DNA of 64,000 nucleotides, taken from contig JANWYD010000004.1 of assembly GCA_025057155.1 (NCBI GenBank), forward strand, positions 232,739 to 296,738. The letters are read 5' to 3'. Of the stretch, positions 22,296-31,798 are shown one piece after another. The notes below the pieces were generated by a model. The model ran no database searches. It saw only the letters and a list, made by a program, of their open reading frames with translations, and was not told the DNA's origin. Source of the stretch: Chloroflexaceae bacterium (lineage in GTDB: Bacteria > Chloroflexota > Chloroflexia > Chloroflexales > Chloroflexaceae). Made by a program: the position numbers and the translations under genes. Position 1 is the first letter of the stretch. Every line of letters starts with the position of its first letter.

Positions 22296-23465
22296 TCAGA
22301 AGAGGGACAACTGCTCGACAATGGGCCGAGGGGCATAGAGGCGCGCCAACTCGGCAGGCGTTCGCCCGAAGAAGCGCCCATCGAGGGTGACGAAGTCGCG
22401 CGCGCGGTTTGCCTGGGCGCCAAGGCTGGTGAGGTGGCGCAACTCGCGAAAAGGATGCAACTGGCGCAGGCGCACAATGCGTGCAACGCTACGGGGGCCA
22501 ATGCCGGGCACGCGCAGGAGTTGCTCCGGGTCGGCGGTGTTCAGTTCCACCGGGAAGCGGGCGAGGTTTGCCAGCGCCCAGGCCAGTTTAGGATCGAGGT
22601 GGAGGGGCAGGTCGCCGGCAGCGTTGAAGGGCAGTTCGCTCTGCGAAAAACCGTAGCCGCGCAACATCCAGTCGGCCTGCTGAAGCCGCCGGACGCGCAG
22701 CAGAGGCGTGGGGGGAGCTTCGGCGAGAGGCGTGCCGGCAATGGGCCGGAAGGTTCCGAAGTACACCCGGCGCAGCCCCAGCTCGCGGTAGAGCCAGGCT
22801 CCGGTCTCCAGAAGCTCGCGATCGCGCTCGCCGGCAACGCCGACCACAAACTGGGTCGCTGTACCAGCGGGCAAGGCGCCAGCGCGCTGCCTCTCGCGAG
22901 CCCAGCGCAGGCGTTCGATCACGTCAGTATGCCACAGGCGCTCCGGGGAGATGCGCCGCAGATGCTCGGCGGAGGGCGCCTCGAGATTCAGGCTGAGCCG
23001 ATTGGCCAGCCGTGAGGCCCGCTCAACGTCGGAGAAGGAAGCGCCGGGCAACAGCTTGACGTGCACGTAGCCGTCATAGGCATGCTGTACGCGCAGTGCC
23101 TCGACCCCATCGAGCAAGCGCCCGATGGCGGCGCTGACATCACCGTGCACCGCGGTGGTGACGAACAAGCCCTGAACCGCGCCAGCGCGGTAGCGCGGCA
23201 GAAAGGCGGCGGCCAGTTCTTCTGGTTCCAGACTGGCGCGGGGAACGTCGCTCGCCGCTCGTAATGGGCAGTAGGTGCAGTTCCAGGCGCAGACGCTGCT
23301 CATTAGCACCCGGAAGAGTGGTCGCGCCTGGCGGCTGAGGCCGTCATCGAGGGGATCGCCCGCGGCGGTTCGCGGCGCGAATCGCCACCCCGGCCCCGCG
23401 CTAGAGGAGCAGAGGTCGTAACGCGCCGCGTCAGTCAGCAAATCCAGTTTGGCATCAAGGTTCAT
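22296..23465 (-). CDS. radical SAM protein of the putative DNA modification/repair family
   Basis: 389 residues from ATG 23465; an ATG at 23477 lies inside the probable -10 element. The radical SAM cluster motif CAWNCTYC is at 59-66. A helix-hairpin-helix (LLRVPGIGPRSVARIVRLR, about 330-350) implies DNA binding. The chain ends exactly in QLSLF, the consensus beta sliding-clamp-binding pentapeptide. This layout matches the family annotated as putative DNA modification/repair radical SAM proteins, which often sit beside a small DNA-metabolism partner; that partner is not adjacent here. The expected chemistry is radical-based modification or repair of DNA; the lesion is unknown. Confidence 0.88.
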   Translation of the reverse strand: MNLDAKLDLLTDAARYDLCSSSAGPGWRFAPRTAAGDPLDDGLSRQARPLFRVLMSSVCAWNCTYCPLRAASDVPRASLEPEELAAAFLPRYRAGAVQGLFVTTAVHGDVSAAIGRLLDGVEALRVQHAYDGYVHVKLLPGASFSDVERASRLANRLSLNLEAPSAEHLRRISPERLWHTDVIERLRWARERQRAGALPAGTATQFVVGVAGERDRELLETGAWLYRELGLRRVYFGTFRPIAGTPLAEAPPTPLLRVRRLQQADWMLRGYGFSQSELPFNAAGDLPLHLDPKLAWALANLARFPVELNTADPEQLLRVPGIGPRSVARIVRLRQLHPFRELRHLTSLGAQANRARDFVTLDGRFFGRTPAELARLYAPRPIVEQLSLF

Positions 23466-23475
23466 AACGAATATC

Positions 23476-23481
23476 ATTGTA
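23476..23481 (-). promoter_or_regulatory. -10 element of the radical SAM gene, near-leaderless
   Basis: TACAAT on the minus strand ends 10 nt before the ATG at 23465, so the transcript would carry only a few untranslated bases. No -35 or Shine-Dalgarno is evident. Confidence 0.4.
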
Positions 23482-23725
23482 CTGTAACAGATGCCTGGCT
23501 CCTACCTGAGGCGCTGCTGTAAAATTGGCGGAAAGCGTAGCGTGTCCGCACTCCTCTGTTCCGCCTGCGGCAGCGGATGGGTCCTGGCCCGGTCAGAGTG
23601 CGCCGGTCGTGGGCGGAAGCAACCCATCGTGGAGGGTTATGCTCTCCACACCTCCCCGAACGGCGACCCGAGAGGCCGCGCAGCGAAATCATGCCTGATG
23701 AGGAAGTAACGAAGGAGAGGATCGC

Positions 23726-24511
23726 ATGGAGGCCAACCTCAACGGGATCCGCATGCGCTTCGACGATGTAGGGACGGGACCGGCGGTGCTGCTGCTGCAC
23801 GCTTTTCCGCTCAGCGCCGCGATGTGGCAACCGCAGATCGAGGCGCTGCGGAACCGCTATCGGGTTATCGCCCCGGATCTGCGGGGCTTTGGAGGCAGCG
23901 ATGCACCGCCCGGCCCTTACTTGATGGACACGCTGGCTGACGATGCAGCAGCCCTGCTGGAACACCTGGGCGTGACGCGAGCGGTAGTGGTAGGCCTCTC
24001 GATGGGGGGATACATTGCCTTCGCCTTCTGGCGCCGCCACCGCGACAAGGTGGCGGCCATCGTGCTGGCCGATACGCGCGCCGGCGCCGATAGCGAGGAG
24101 GGACGCGCGACCCGCGAGACCAATGCGCGACTGGCTGAAGAGCAGGGCGCCGGGGCGATTGCTGATAAGATGATCCCCAATCTGGTCGCGGCAGGCGCGG
24201 CGCCCGAGGTTCGTGACACGCTGCGGGCGCTTATCACGGCCAACAGCCCCGATGGCATCGCTGGCGCATTGCGCGGCATGGCCTTGCGGATCGACTCAAG
24301 TTCCGACCTGCCTGACATAGACGTGCCGGCGCTGGTGATCGTGGGTGAGGAGGACGGTCTGACTCCGCCCGCTGAAGCCGAACGTCTGGCAGCGACGCTG
24401 CCCGACGCCACCCTCAGACGCATCCCCGCCGCCGGCCACCTGAGCAACCTGGAACAACCTGAGGCCTTCAACGCAGCGCTGCTCGAGTTCCTTGATCGTC
24501 TGTCGCTGTAG
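23726..24511 (+). CDS. alpha/beta hydrolase
   Basis: 261 residues, start ATG 23726 behind GAAGGAGAGG. Segments: VLLLHAFPLSAAMWQ (oxyanion His-Ala-Phe), DLRGFGGSD, the nucleophile elbow GLSMGGYIA with catalytic Ser, GEEDGLTPP with the acid, and AGHLSNLEQP with the catalytic His. The complete triad suggests an active esterase, lactonase or similar enzyme such as the 3-oxoadipate enol-lactonase group. There are no pathway neighbours to narrow the substrate. Confidence 0.88.
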   Translation: MEANLNGIRMRFDDVGTGPAVLLLHAFPLSAAMWQPQIEALRNRYRVIAPDLRGFGGSDAPPGPYLMDTLADDAAALLEHLGVTRAVVVGLSMGGYIAFAFWRRHRDKVAAIVLADTRAGADSEEGRATRETNARLAEEQGAGAIADKMIPNLVAAGAAPEVRDTLRALITANSPDGIAGALRGMALRIDSSSDLPDIDVPALVIVGEEDGLTPPAEAERLAATLPDATLRRIPAAGHLSNLEQPEAFNAALLEFLDRLSL

Positions 24512-24545
24512 CACACCCGGCATTGCTCGAATAGTCTGAGAAGTC

Positions 24546-24632
24546 AGGCCGCAGAGACGCAAAGTTCGCACATAGGTTAGCGCGTCAACTCAGGGCGCTT
24601 CCTGTTGCGGCTTTGCGCCTTCGCGTCGGCCT
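24546..24632. repeat. imperfect inverted repeat (GCCGCAGAGACGCAAAG type)
   Basis: AGGCCGCAGAGACGCAAAG (24546-24564) faces CTTTGCGCC...GGCCT (24611-24632), separated by about 46 nt. It lies between the converging hydrolase and LCP genes and may act as a terminator for either. Confidence 0.4.
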
Positions 24633-24725
24633 GCAAACCGCGCGTGCTCAGGAGCGCGGCTCAGGCTTCATGCGCAATGCCACAGATAACCAGTTTGCCT
24701 GGAGTCTCGGAGCCAGGTGACAGAG

Positions 24726-26141
24726 CTACTCACCGGCCCATGCCGGCTGATAATTCTCGCCAAGAATGAGCACCAGGTCCACCCCGTCAGCGGGCGGCGA
24801 GCCAGCCGGCGGCACGGCATACACATCGCCGGGATCGAGGCCAAGCGTCTCAGCGAGGCGGCGGAGGGTCTCGGGTCGGCCACGGTAATCGATCAACTGG
24901 CTGCGCTTGTAGACGCGCGGGGCGTCATCGGGGGCTGCCAGACTGAAGCCGCGCGCTGACAGCCAGGCCGTCACCCGTCCTGCCAGTCCGGGCACGCCTG
25001 CGCCGTTGAGCACCTGAACGCGAGCCCGTTCGACCGCGGCGTCAGGGCCGGCCTGTAATCGGGCCACCTGAGCCGCGACGTCCGCGGGGTCCCAATAGAC
25101 ATCTGAGCCATTCTCCCAGACAACGCCCACCTCGTCGGGATTGATGCTCAGGGTCAGAATACGTTCTGCATCGAGGCGCTGAGCCAGGGCGGCCAGCCCG
25201 CGGAGGGTTTCGATGTCGCTCAGGGGTATGGTTGTGCGGACGCTCGCCTGCAAATCACGGACCAGATCCGGCAACAGCGTGACCTGGCTCAGCAAACCGC
25301 GGGCGCGCACTTCGTGCAGCATGGCCTGGAGCACCTGTTGCTGGCGTCGCGAGCGGTCGAAGTCGCTGGAGGCGTGGCGGGTGCGCGCGTAGCGCAGGGC
25401 CAGATCGCCATTCATCACCTGTAGACCAGCGGGGATGTAGAGACGCTCGTAGCCGTAATCTTCAGAGGGATAGGCGGCATCGAAGATCGGGCGCTCAACA
25501 TTGATGGGAATGCCGCCGAGGGTGTCTATCAGACGCTGGAAGCCCTGAAAATCAACCTGGGCGATATAATCCACCTCGACACCGAGGAAGCCGGCGACGG
25601 TTTCAGCGGCGAGAGCGCCCCCTGCGGCCTCGGGCGCAACGCCGCGGCCGTAGAGGGCCTCGGGATTATTGTATCCGTAGGCATAGGCGGCATTGATCTT
25701 GGCCATGCCCAGACCGGGGATCTGCACCACGGAGTCGCGGGGTATGGAGAGCATTCCCGCCCACTCTTCGGCAGGGTTAACGTGCACAAGGATCAGCGTA
25801 TCGCTGCGGGCGCCTTCTTCCGGGTCGGGCCGGCGATCAACGCCGATGAGCAGTACATTGAACGGCTTACGCAGATCGCGAGGCAGCATTCTGGCGTCGA
25901 AGTCCGTGCTGCCGGCATCGGCGACCGATCGGCGGGGATCCTCCTGCTGGAAGCCGCGCAGGGCGCTGCCGATCCAGCTCCAGAGGCCGACAGCGAGGAG
26001 CGCAACCAGCAGGAGCGCCACCCCAGGAAGCACCAGCGACCTCCGTCGAGGAGCAACCTGACCACGCAGCATGCGCCGGGCCGCCACCCGTTCGCGCGCC
26101 GTGCGGTAGGGGCGCCGTCCAGGGGAGAAAGGCGGTTTCAT
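24726..26141 (-). CDS. LytR-CpsA-Psr (LCP) family cell-envelope transferase
   Basis: 471 residues. A basic cytoplasmic N-terminus (1-33) is followed by one membrane helix (LVLPGVALLLVALLAVGLW). The LCP domain (about 90-320) includes VLLIGVDRR, RSDTLILVHVNP, MLSIPRDSVVQIPG, GLQVMNGDLALRYARTRH and FDRSRRQQQVL, with the Arg/Asp set that binds the polyprenyl pyrophosphate. A LytR_C domain follows (VQVLNGAGVPGLAGRV to the end). The protein transfers lipid-linked glycopolymers to the cell wall from the outer face of the membrane. It starts 9 nt after the PP2C gene, so the two form an operon. Confidence 0.93.
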   Translation of the reverse strand: MKPPFSPGRRPYRTARERVAARRMLRGQVAPRRRSLVLPGVALLLVALLAVGLWSWIGSALRGFQQEDPRRSVADAGSTDFDARMLPRDLRKPFNVLLIGVDRRPDPEEGARSDTLILVHVNPAEEWAGMLSIPRDSVVQIPGLGMAKINAAYAYGYNNPEALYGRGVAPEAAGGALAAETVAGFLGVEVDYIAQVDFQGFQRLIDTLGGIPINVERPIFDAAYPSEDYGYERLYIPAGLQVMNGDLALRYARTRHASSDFDRSRRQQQVLQAMLHEVRARGLLSQVTLLPDLVRDLQASVRTTIPLSDIETLRGLAALAQRLDAERILTLSINPDEVGVVWENGSDVYWDPADVAAQVARLQAGPDAAVERARVQVLNGAGVPGLAGRVTAWLSARGFSLAAPDDAPRVYKRSQLIDYRGRPETLRRLAETLGLDPGDVYAVPPAGSPPADGVDLVLILGENYQPAWAGE

Positions 26142-26150
26142 ATGCAGGCA

Positions 26151-26915
26151 TCAACCCTCATCTGCAGCGGCGGCACGCACATCGGGAGCGGTCCCGGCGG
26201 GCGCCTCGAAGGGCAGACTGGCCCTGAGACGGCGGACCTTAAGCGTGGCCGGGCGCGGGAGCACGGCCATGGTAAGAATACTCATATCATCGGCCGGTTC
26301 ACCACGATCCAGTTCCAACGCCCGGCGCAACAACTCTTCGGTCAACTCGCTGGCCGAGCGCCCCGCCGCAGCGGGCCAGCCGGAGAGGAAGTTGCCCAGC
26401 GCCAGATCCTCGCCGTAGCGCTCCCCGGCACGGGTCAACCCATCGGTAAAGACCACAATGTAGGTGTACGGTTCAACCGGCAATTCAGTGATGATCGGTT
26501 TTGTCATCGGCTGCAGACCGATGGGCGTCGAAGGTTCGCTATAGCTGTGCAGGCCCTGGGGCGTAATGACAAAGAACGGCGCCGGATTGTTGCGGGACAT
26601 TAAGATCTTGCCGCTCTGATAATCCACCGATAGAATGTTCAACGTTGCAGCCACCTGACCGGCGCGGTAGGTGTACAGATAGTCATGCACGGCGCGCGCG
26701 ACGGCGCCATCATCGCGCGCGCCGTCTTTCAGCAGGGCAATCGCGCGGGTTGCAAGGAGATTGCTGAGCGTCTTGGCGCCGCGACCGGTCCCCTCGCCAT
26801 CAATCAACACAAACGAGAAGCCGCCGCCGGGCCGCTCGATCATCTCCAGGGTATCGCCGCTCTCGCCACTGCCGTGGTGAGCCACTTTCGCGACAGCAAC
26901 TTCTATTTCAAGCAT
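26151..26915 (-). CDS. PP2C-type (SpoIIE/RsbU-like) serine phosphatase
   Basis: 254 residues, ATG 26915 behind GAGGA. The SpoIIE-type phosphatase fold shows FVLIDGEGTGRGAKTLSN (metal-binding Asp-Gly), MSRNNPAPFFVITP (where SAGHPPP is usual), VVFTDGLTRAGERYGED and PADDMSILTMAV (metal-binding Asp pair). There is no sensor domain; the whole chain is catalytic plus a Pro/Ala-rich 35-residue tail. In partner-switching systems such enzymes dephosphorylate STAS anti-anti-sigma factors. No STAS or kinase gene is adjacent; the partner gene encodes an LCP protein, suggesting an envelope-linked role (inference). Confidence 0.87.
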   Translation of the reverse strand: MLEIEVAVAKVAHHGSGESGDTLEMIERPGGGFSFVLIDGEGTGRGAKTLSNLLATRAIALLKDGARDDGAVARAVHDYLYTYRAGQVAATLNILSVDYQSGKILMSRNNPAPFFVITPQGLHSYSEPSTPIGLQPMTKPIITELPVEPYTYIVVFTDGLTRAGERYGEDLALGNFLSGWPAAAGRSASELTEELLRRALELDRGEPADDMSILTMAVLPRPATLKVRRLRASLPFEAPAGTAPDVRAAAADEG

Positions 26916-26943
26916 CGCATTCCTCGATGTTTAGCCTCTGTCG

Positions 26944-26987
26944 CACTGGCGCAGCCAGGAAAGCCTGGGGCGCGCGATGCGCCAGTG
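26944..26987 (-). promoter_or_regulatory. structured leader upstream of the PP2C gene
   Basis: CACTGGCGCA (26944-26953) pairs with TGCGCCAGTG (26978-26987); inside it CCAGG and CCTGG form a second stem. The nested stem begins 28 nt before the ATG. Confidence 0.4.
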
Positions 26988-26999
26988 TCAGCTGCGCTC

Positions 27000-27382
27000 G
27001 TAGTATACGGTTCTTAGTATAAAGCATATCATAACCGTGAGTGGTAGGGGGGGCGGCGAGAGCTTGACGAAAAGTTCTCCGTTTCGCCCAACGTCCCGGC
27101 GATTGCATCAAGGCCGCCAGCAAAAGGTGACGCGCTCAGGGCGTTAGCCTCTTCCTGGGCGCCCGGACTGGCGACCTGCGAGCGCGAGGCGTGCTGGCGC
27201 TCCCGAAAGCCGTGCGATGTCACCCATCATCGTGTGGCAAGAACTCCACGACCCTGGCAAAGACGTCTGAAGAGAAAATTAATAGTGCGTCGCCATATTT
27301 AAGTAAATATATATATGAATTAGAGAGAAGTTTTGTGTTACACTTATCGCAATCGACAAATGATTTGCGAAAGAAGTTCACA
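27000..27382. other. gap upstream of the orphan membrane protein, turning AT-rich
   Basis: No gene is supported. Minus-strand TATACT copies near 27000-27020 could be -10 elements for the PP2C gene but lack -35 partners. From about 27256 to 27382 the base composition drops abruptly to AT-rich with runs such as TAAATATATATATGAAT. A TACACT at about 27339 is a possible -10 for the plus-strand gene. Confidence 0.45.
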
Positions 27383-29974
27383 ATGACACCTCAACCCGTT
27401 GAGCAGGACCGCCTGGAGCAGGGCAACGTCAACCGTGTCGGGCTGGTGGTCGGACAGCCATTCTACTGGCAAACCAACCTTGACGAAGGCCTGCGCCATT
27501 CGGAAGGTCTGCCATCTCTTATCCGCTGGTTCCTCCATCTGCCTGAGGCCTGGCTGGGAGTCGATGCAATCGGTGCAGGGCAGATCGTGTCAAGCGTCCT
27601 CGGAACAGCGGAAATTGACAGGCAACCAGAACTGGCGTTCAGTCTCCAGAAGTTGGGAATCTCACCGGATGCGATCTCCAGCCGAAAGGGAGATAGGGAA
27701 CTTTGCGAACCGTACTTAGAGAACCTGATCGCTGTGGTGCGCGCTGCTGAGGGTCGCGACCGGCAGTACGTCTGGTATCGCGGAACTCAGGGGATCTGGT
27801 GGGCAGAACTGATGGAGCGTGCGTTTGATGATTATTCGAAACGAATGGCAATGGTCGGTGATGAGAGGCCGTTTTATCAACTCTTCTCTCGCCATCGCTG
27901 TACGCTTTTTGCTGCGCTCACGATCAATGAACTGATCCAAGGCGCGCCTGACCCTAAGATCGGATCGGCAATAGACCAGTTTATGGGCAGCGTGGCGGAA
28001 AAAACGCTGCCATTTTACGTTTCCTGGCGTCTGGTCGAGTTCGCCATCAGTCGCAACGAAATCATCTGCAAACCAATGTTGACCATCTGGAGCGGCTGGC
28101 CGGAAGCGAATCGCGCTGCGCCTCCAACGCCTGATGAGCCAGCGATCCCCGCCTCGCTCTCCATTAATAATGCACTGTGGATTCTGCAAGAATTCTACAG
28201 GAACAAGTTGACCAATCTTAAGAGTTACCTCCTTGGCTTTTTTGGCATCCCCAGCGCAGCGCCCCGGTTTGCCGGACTCGATGGAATGCCAGCAGTTTTT
28301 TACATTCTGGACTACGCCTCCAAGGACCCTCTGATCGAGCAGAGACGTATCGCAGACGATCCTGGCATCAGCCAGATCATCAGGGTCTGTCTTGGCTCAG
28401 ACGATCCTCTGTCAAAAGAGGTGTCCTGGGGTGTTCTGGAAGGGGATCTGTTAGCCGCTCGCCGGGAGGTTATCAGGCAGAATTCCTACCAAGCCTATTA
28501 CGTCTTACTGCCGACCCGTTCGCGTCCGGCAAGCGCGATCGATCTTGAGCACGACATCGACTTCATCACCACTCAGCTCAGTTTCCTCGAGTTCTCAATC
28601 TCGAACGAAGCGCGCGACATCCACACCGACTATCAGGAACTGGCCCACTTGCGCGCGGTGTGGGGCGGCACCGTCGACTCATTAAGTCTCGATCTCTCAA
28701 GGATGGTCGCACTCCTGCCTTCCCTGAGCCGCGGCGACCAGAAGCGCCTCACCCATGAATTACGCGCGATTAAGATGCCGGTAGCTCAGTTGCAGGGACG
28801 CATGGTTAATCTTAGCGGCCGGACGGAGCAATTGCAGAGCCGTTTCGAAGGGTATATTGACGGCGCCGATGATTATTTCCGGCGTCAATTCACTATTTCC
28901 GAACCCTTGAACAGTCAGACGATCGGTCTGAACCAGGCGCTTATGGCAGCATACCCGTATAGCTACCTGCAACAGCCGATGAAATCACTGCGGTCACAGG
29001 TGCCAGTGCTGATCGAAAACATCGCCGGAGTGGCAAATGCCCTCGAAACGCTGCTCACGGAGACCGACCGGATCGCTCGCGAAAGCCTGGAATATTGGAC
29101 CCGCATTCTCGGCGCCCTGGCGGCCCTTACTGCCCTGGTCATCGCCCTGCCACAATTCATTCCTGGTTCAGTAATCAATCAAGAAACCTATCCTGCGTGG
29201 CTGCAGGCTATCATTCCACTCGTCACGGTAGAGCAAGTGACCATGATCATCGTAGCCATCGCGGTAATGATCCTCATTATTGGAGCGCTGCTCTTTAGCC
29301 TGGCCTGGCTCTGGGAACGGCTCTTTCCCAGGGATCAGGAGACGCTGATTGGACGTATCCAGCAGTTCTGGAACGGGATCGAACGTGTCGCAGGTCAGGC
29401 AGGCGATGCGGAACCAGGCTGGCTCGAGAAGCAGGACACGGCTATGGCGGATGAGTTGGCAGCCATTCGCACGCAGGTGGTAAACCAACTATCCAGACTC
29501 CAGGCAGCCGGACCCTCGCCTGAACAAATGCGATGGCTGCCGCTGGTCAATCTGGTGCAGCAGGCAGGCGCCCGTTATCGCTCCCCAGTAGTTGCGCAAT
29601 GGATCAAGAGTAGTCGTCTGAACCGGCGCCTTCTGTATCTGATCGATCTGCAATCGGATAATATCCCTTTACCTCGCACGCTCTGCCTATTCAGGTATAA
29701 GAATGCCGATTTCGTTCGCCTGCCGATTTCGGAATGGACTTTTGAACGCTCGCTGCGCCGCGCTAGATTTACCCCCGAAGAACGCACGCGGTTAGCGCAG
29801 TGGCTCGGCCAGTCTGACAATCTGGAATTGATTGCAAGGATGAGTGATGCAGCATTCTTGAAAGTTCTGGAAGAGCGCGGTGTCAGCGCCGATCCTGCCA
29901 GACGCCATCCGCATCTGTGGACAGGTCCTTTGATATATGAATCAACGCCCGCCAACCGCGAACCTCAGGACTGA
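27383..29974 (+). CDS. large membrane protein of unrecognised family in low-GC DNA
   Basis: 863 residues. Start ATG 27383, the first Met with plausible spacing from AAAGAAG; the opening back to 27191 is AT-rich non-coding sequence. I do not recognise the family. Visible: a cytoplasmic, mostly mixed alpha/beta region (1-430), a helical, coiled-coil-like stretch (about 430-570, many Leu/Arg/Gln heptad positions), two membrane helices (about 574-594 and 620-643) joined by a short Pro/Gln-rich loop, and a 220-residue C-terminal helical domain. No P-loop, kinase, protease or nuclease motif is evident. GC content and codon use are visibly lower than the neighbours, suggesting transfer. It is monocistronic. 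Confidence 0.8.
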   Translation: MTPQPVEQDRLEQGNVNRVGLVVGQPFYWQTNLDEGLRHSEGLPSLIRWFLHLPEAWLGVDAIGAGQIVSSVLGTAEIDRQPELAFSLQKLGISPDAISSRKGDRELCEPYLENLIAVVRAAEGRDRQYVWYRGTQGIWWAELMERAFDDYSKRMAMVGDERPFYQLFSRHRCTLFAALTINELIQGAPDPKIGSAIDQFMGSVAEKTLPFYVSWRLVEFAISRNEIICKPMLTIWSGWPEANRAAPPTPDEPAIPASLSINNALWILQEFYRNKLTNLKSYLLGFFGIPSAAPRFAGLDGMPAVFYILDYASKDPLIEQRRIADDPGISQIIRVCLGSDDPLSKEVSWGVLEGDLLAARREVIRQNSYQAYYVLLPTRSRPASAIDLEHDIDFITTQLSFLEFSISNEARDIHTDYQELAHLRAVWGGTVDSLSLDLSRMVALLPSLSRGDQKRLTHELRAIKMPVAQLQGRMVNLSGRTEQLQSRFEGYIDGADDYFRRQFTISEPLNSQTIGLNQALMAAYPYSYLQQPMKSLRSQVPVLIENIAGVANALETLLTETDRIARESLEYWTRILGALAALTALVIALPQFIPGSVINQETYPAWLQAIIPLVTVEQVTMIIVAIAVMILIIGALLFSLAWLWERLFPRDQETLIGRIQQFWNGIERVAGQAGDAEPGWLEKQDTAMADELAAIRTQVVNQLSRLQAAGPSPEQMRWLPLVNLVQQAGARYRSPVVAQWIKSSRLNRRLLYLIDLQSDNIPLPRTLCLFRYKNADFVRLPISEWTFERSLRRARFTPEERTRLAQWLGQSDNLELIARMSDAAFLKVLEERGVSADPARRHPHLWTGPLIYESTPANREPQD

Positions 29975-30234
29975 CCGGTCCTTTCCCCCTTCGATGCGCT
30001 ACAATGGTGACAGGCTCGCCGGGTTTTGGCACGGCGACTCAAGGCCTGCAAGCGCAACTCTCTGAGATGAACATAGTCGCTTGATTAGGAGAACCGGGGG
30101 GCGCCGCCTGATCCTGGTAGGGCAATTTAAATCCGAACATGTGTTTCACGTGGAACAGCCGGTTGGAAGGACGTGAGACTTTTACGCGTGGGGCAACCTT
30201 GCCAGCCTGCCCCACCGGGGAAGGGAGGACGGCT

Positions 30235-31728
30235 ATGTCCGCGCGGATCTTTAAGAACTTCATCGGCGGCGAATTCGTTGCCAGCCGCAGCGGCAAGACC
30301 TATGAGCGGCGCAATCCCGCCGATCAGCGTGAGGTTGTTGGCATCTTTCAGGATAGCAACGCCGATGACGTGAACGACGCCGTGGCCGCGGCGAAGGCGG
30401 CCTATCCGGGCTGGCGTCGGGTGCCGGCTCCCAGGCGCGGCGAGATCCTGCTCAAGGCCGCCGAGTTGTTGCAGGCGCGCAAGGAGCGCTACAGCCGCGA
30501 CCTGACCCGCGAGATGGGCAAGCCGCTCTTCGAGGCCGGGGGCGACATCGTTGAGGCCATCGGCATGGCCCAGTACGCCGGTGGCGAGGGCCGGCGCATG
30601 CACGGCGTGACCACGCCGTCGGAGTTGCCCAACAAGTTCCAGATGAGCATCCGCCAGCCCATCGGCGTGGTGGGACTGATCACCCCCTGGAACTTCCCCA
30701 TGGCCATCGCCTCCTGGAAAATGCTCCCGGCCCTGGTGTGCGGCAATACCGTGGTTATCAAGCCCGGCGAGGACGCCTCGGTGAGCACCTACAACCTGGT
30801 AGAGTGCCTGGTCGAAGCCGGCGTGCCCCCCGGCGTGGTCAACATCGTCACCGGGTTCGGGCCGAGCGCCGGGCAGCCGCTGGTCGAGCATCCCGACGTG
30901 CCGGTGATCTCCTTCACCGGCAGCACCGAGGTGGGTCGCCTGGTCTACGAACTGGGCGCGCGCCAACTCAAGCGCGTCAGTCTGGAGATGGGGGGCAAGA
31001 ACCCGCTGATCGTCATGGACGACGCCGATCTCGACCTGGTGCTGCAGGGGGTGATCTGGGGCGCCTTTGGCACCACCGGGCAGCGCTGTACCGCCACCAG
31101 CCGCCTGATCGTCCATCGCAACGTCGCGGCGACCCTGGTCGAACGCATCGTGGACCGGGCGACCCGCCTGCGCATCGGGAATGGACTGGATCCCGAGACG
31201 GAAATGGGGCCGCTGGTCAACGAGGAGCAGCTCCAGCGCGTCCTCGCGTATATCGAGCTTGGCCAGCGCGAGGGCGCGACCCTGCGCTGCGGCGGCGCGC
31301 GCCTGATCGAAGGCGCTTACGCTCATGGCTTCTTCGTGCAGCCGACCGTCTTTACCGGAGTCACCCCCCAGATGCGCATCGCCCGCGAGGAGATCTTCGG
31401 CCCGGTGTTGAGCGTCATTGAAGTAGCCAGCCTGGACGAAGCTCTGGAAGTGGCGAATGACGTGGCTTATGGTCTCTCGGCGTCAATCTATACCCGCGAC
31501 ATCAACGCCGCCTGCCGGGCGATGCACGAACTCGAAGCGGGAATCGTCTACATCAACGCCCCCACAATCGGCGCGGAGATCCATCTGCCCTTCGGCGGGG
31601 TCAAAGCCACGGGTAATGGCCATCGCGAGGCCGGGCCCACGATGCTCGACGTGTTCAGCGAGTGGAAGAGCGTATACGTAGATTACAGCGGGACGCTGCA
31701 GCGGGCGCAGATTGATAATGCGGATTAG
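30235..31728 (+). CDS. NAD(P)-dependent aldehyde dehydrogenase
   Basis: 497 residues, full length. Start ATG 30235 behind GGGAGGAC; an earlier in-frame start at 30139 lacks a ribosome site. Motifs: [14 protein letters not shown] (cofactor binding), [23 protein letters not shown] with the catalytic Glu, [13 protein letters not shown] with the nucleophilic Cys, and [10 protein letters not shown]. The [14 protein letters not shown] segment resembles alpha-ketoglutaric semialdehyde and related sugar-acid aldehyde dehydrogenases of the KGSADH/GucD type, so oxidation of a dicarboxylic semialdehyde is likely but unproven. No pathway genes adjoin it. It ends at a shared terminator facing ftsH. Confidence 0.9.
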   Translation: MSARIFKNFIGGEFVASRSGKTYERRNPADQREVVGIFQDSNADDVNDAVAAAKAAYPGWRRVPAPRRGEILLKAAELLQARKERYSRDLTREMGKPLFEAGGDIVEAIGMAQYAGGEGRRMHGVTTPSELPNKFQMSIRQPIGVVGLITPWNFPMAIASWKMLPALVCGNTVVIKPGEDASVSTYNLVECLVEAGVPPGVVNIVTGFGPSAGQPLVEHPDVPVISFTGSTEVGRLVYELGARQLKRVSLEMGGKNPLIVMDDADLDLVLQGVIWGAFGTTGQRCTATSRLIVHRNVAATLVERIVDRATRLRIGNGLDPETEMGPLVNEEQLQRVLAYIELGQREGATLRCGGARLIEGAYAHGFFVQPTVFTGVTPQMRIAREEIFGPVLSVIEVASLDEALEVANDVAYGLSASIYTRDINAACRAMHELEAGIVYINAPTIGAEIHLPFGGVKATGNGHREAGPTMLDVFSEWKSVYVDYSGTLQRAQIDNAD

Positions 31729-31753
31729 GGCTTGACCGTTTACCTGACAGCAA

Positions 31754-31778
31754 AGGGGCGAGCGCGTGGCTCGCCCCT
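31754..31778. terminator. bidirectional hairpin between aldehyde dehydrogenase and ftsH
   Basis: AGGGGCGAGC / GCTCGCCCCT with a 5-nt loop, 25 bp after one stop codon and 20 bp from the other. On the minus strand the stem is followed by TTTG. Confidence 0.75.
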
Positions 31779-31798
31779 CTGGTCTGGCAATCGGCGTA

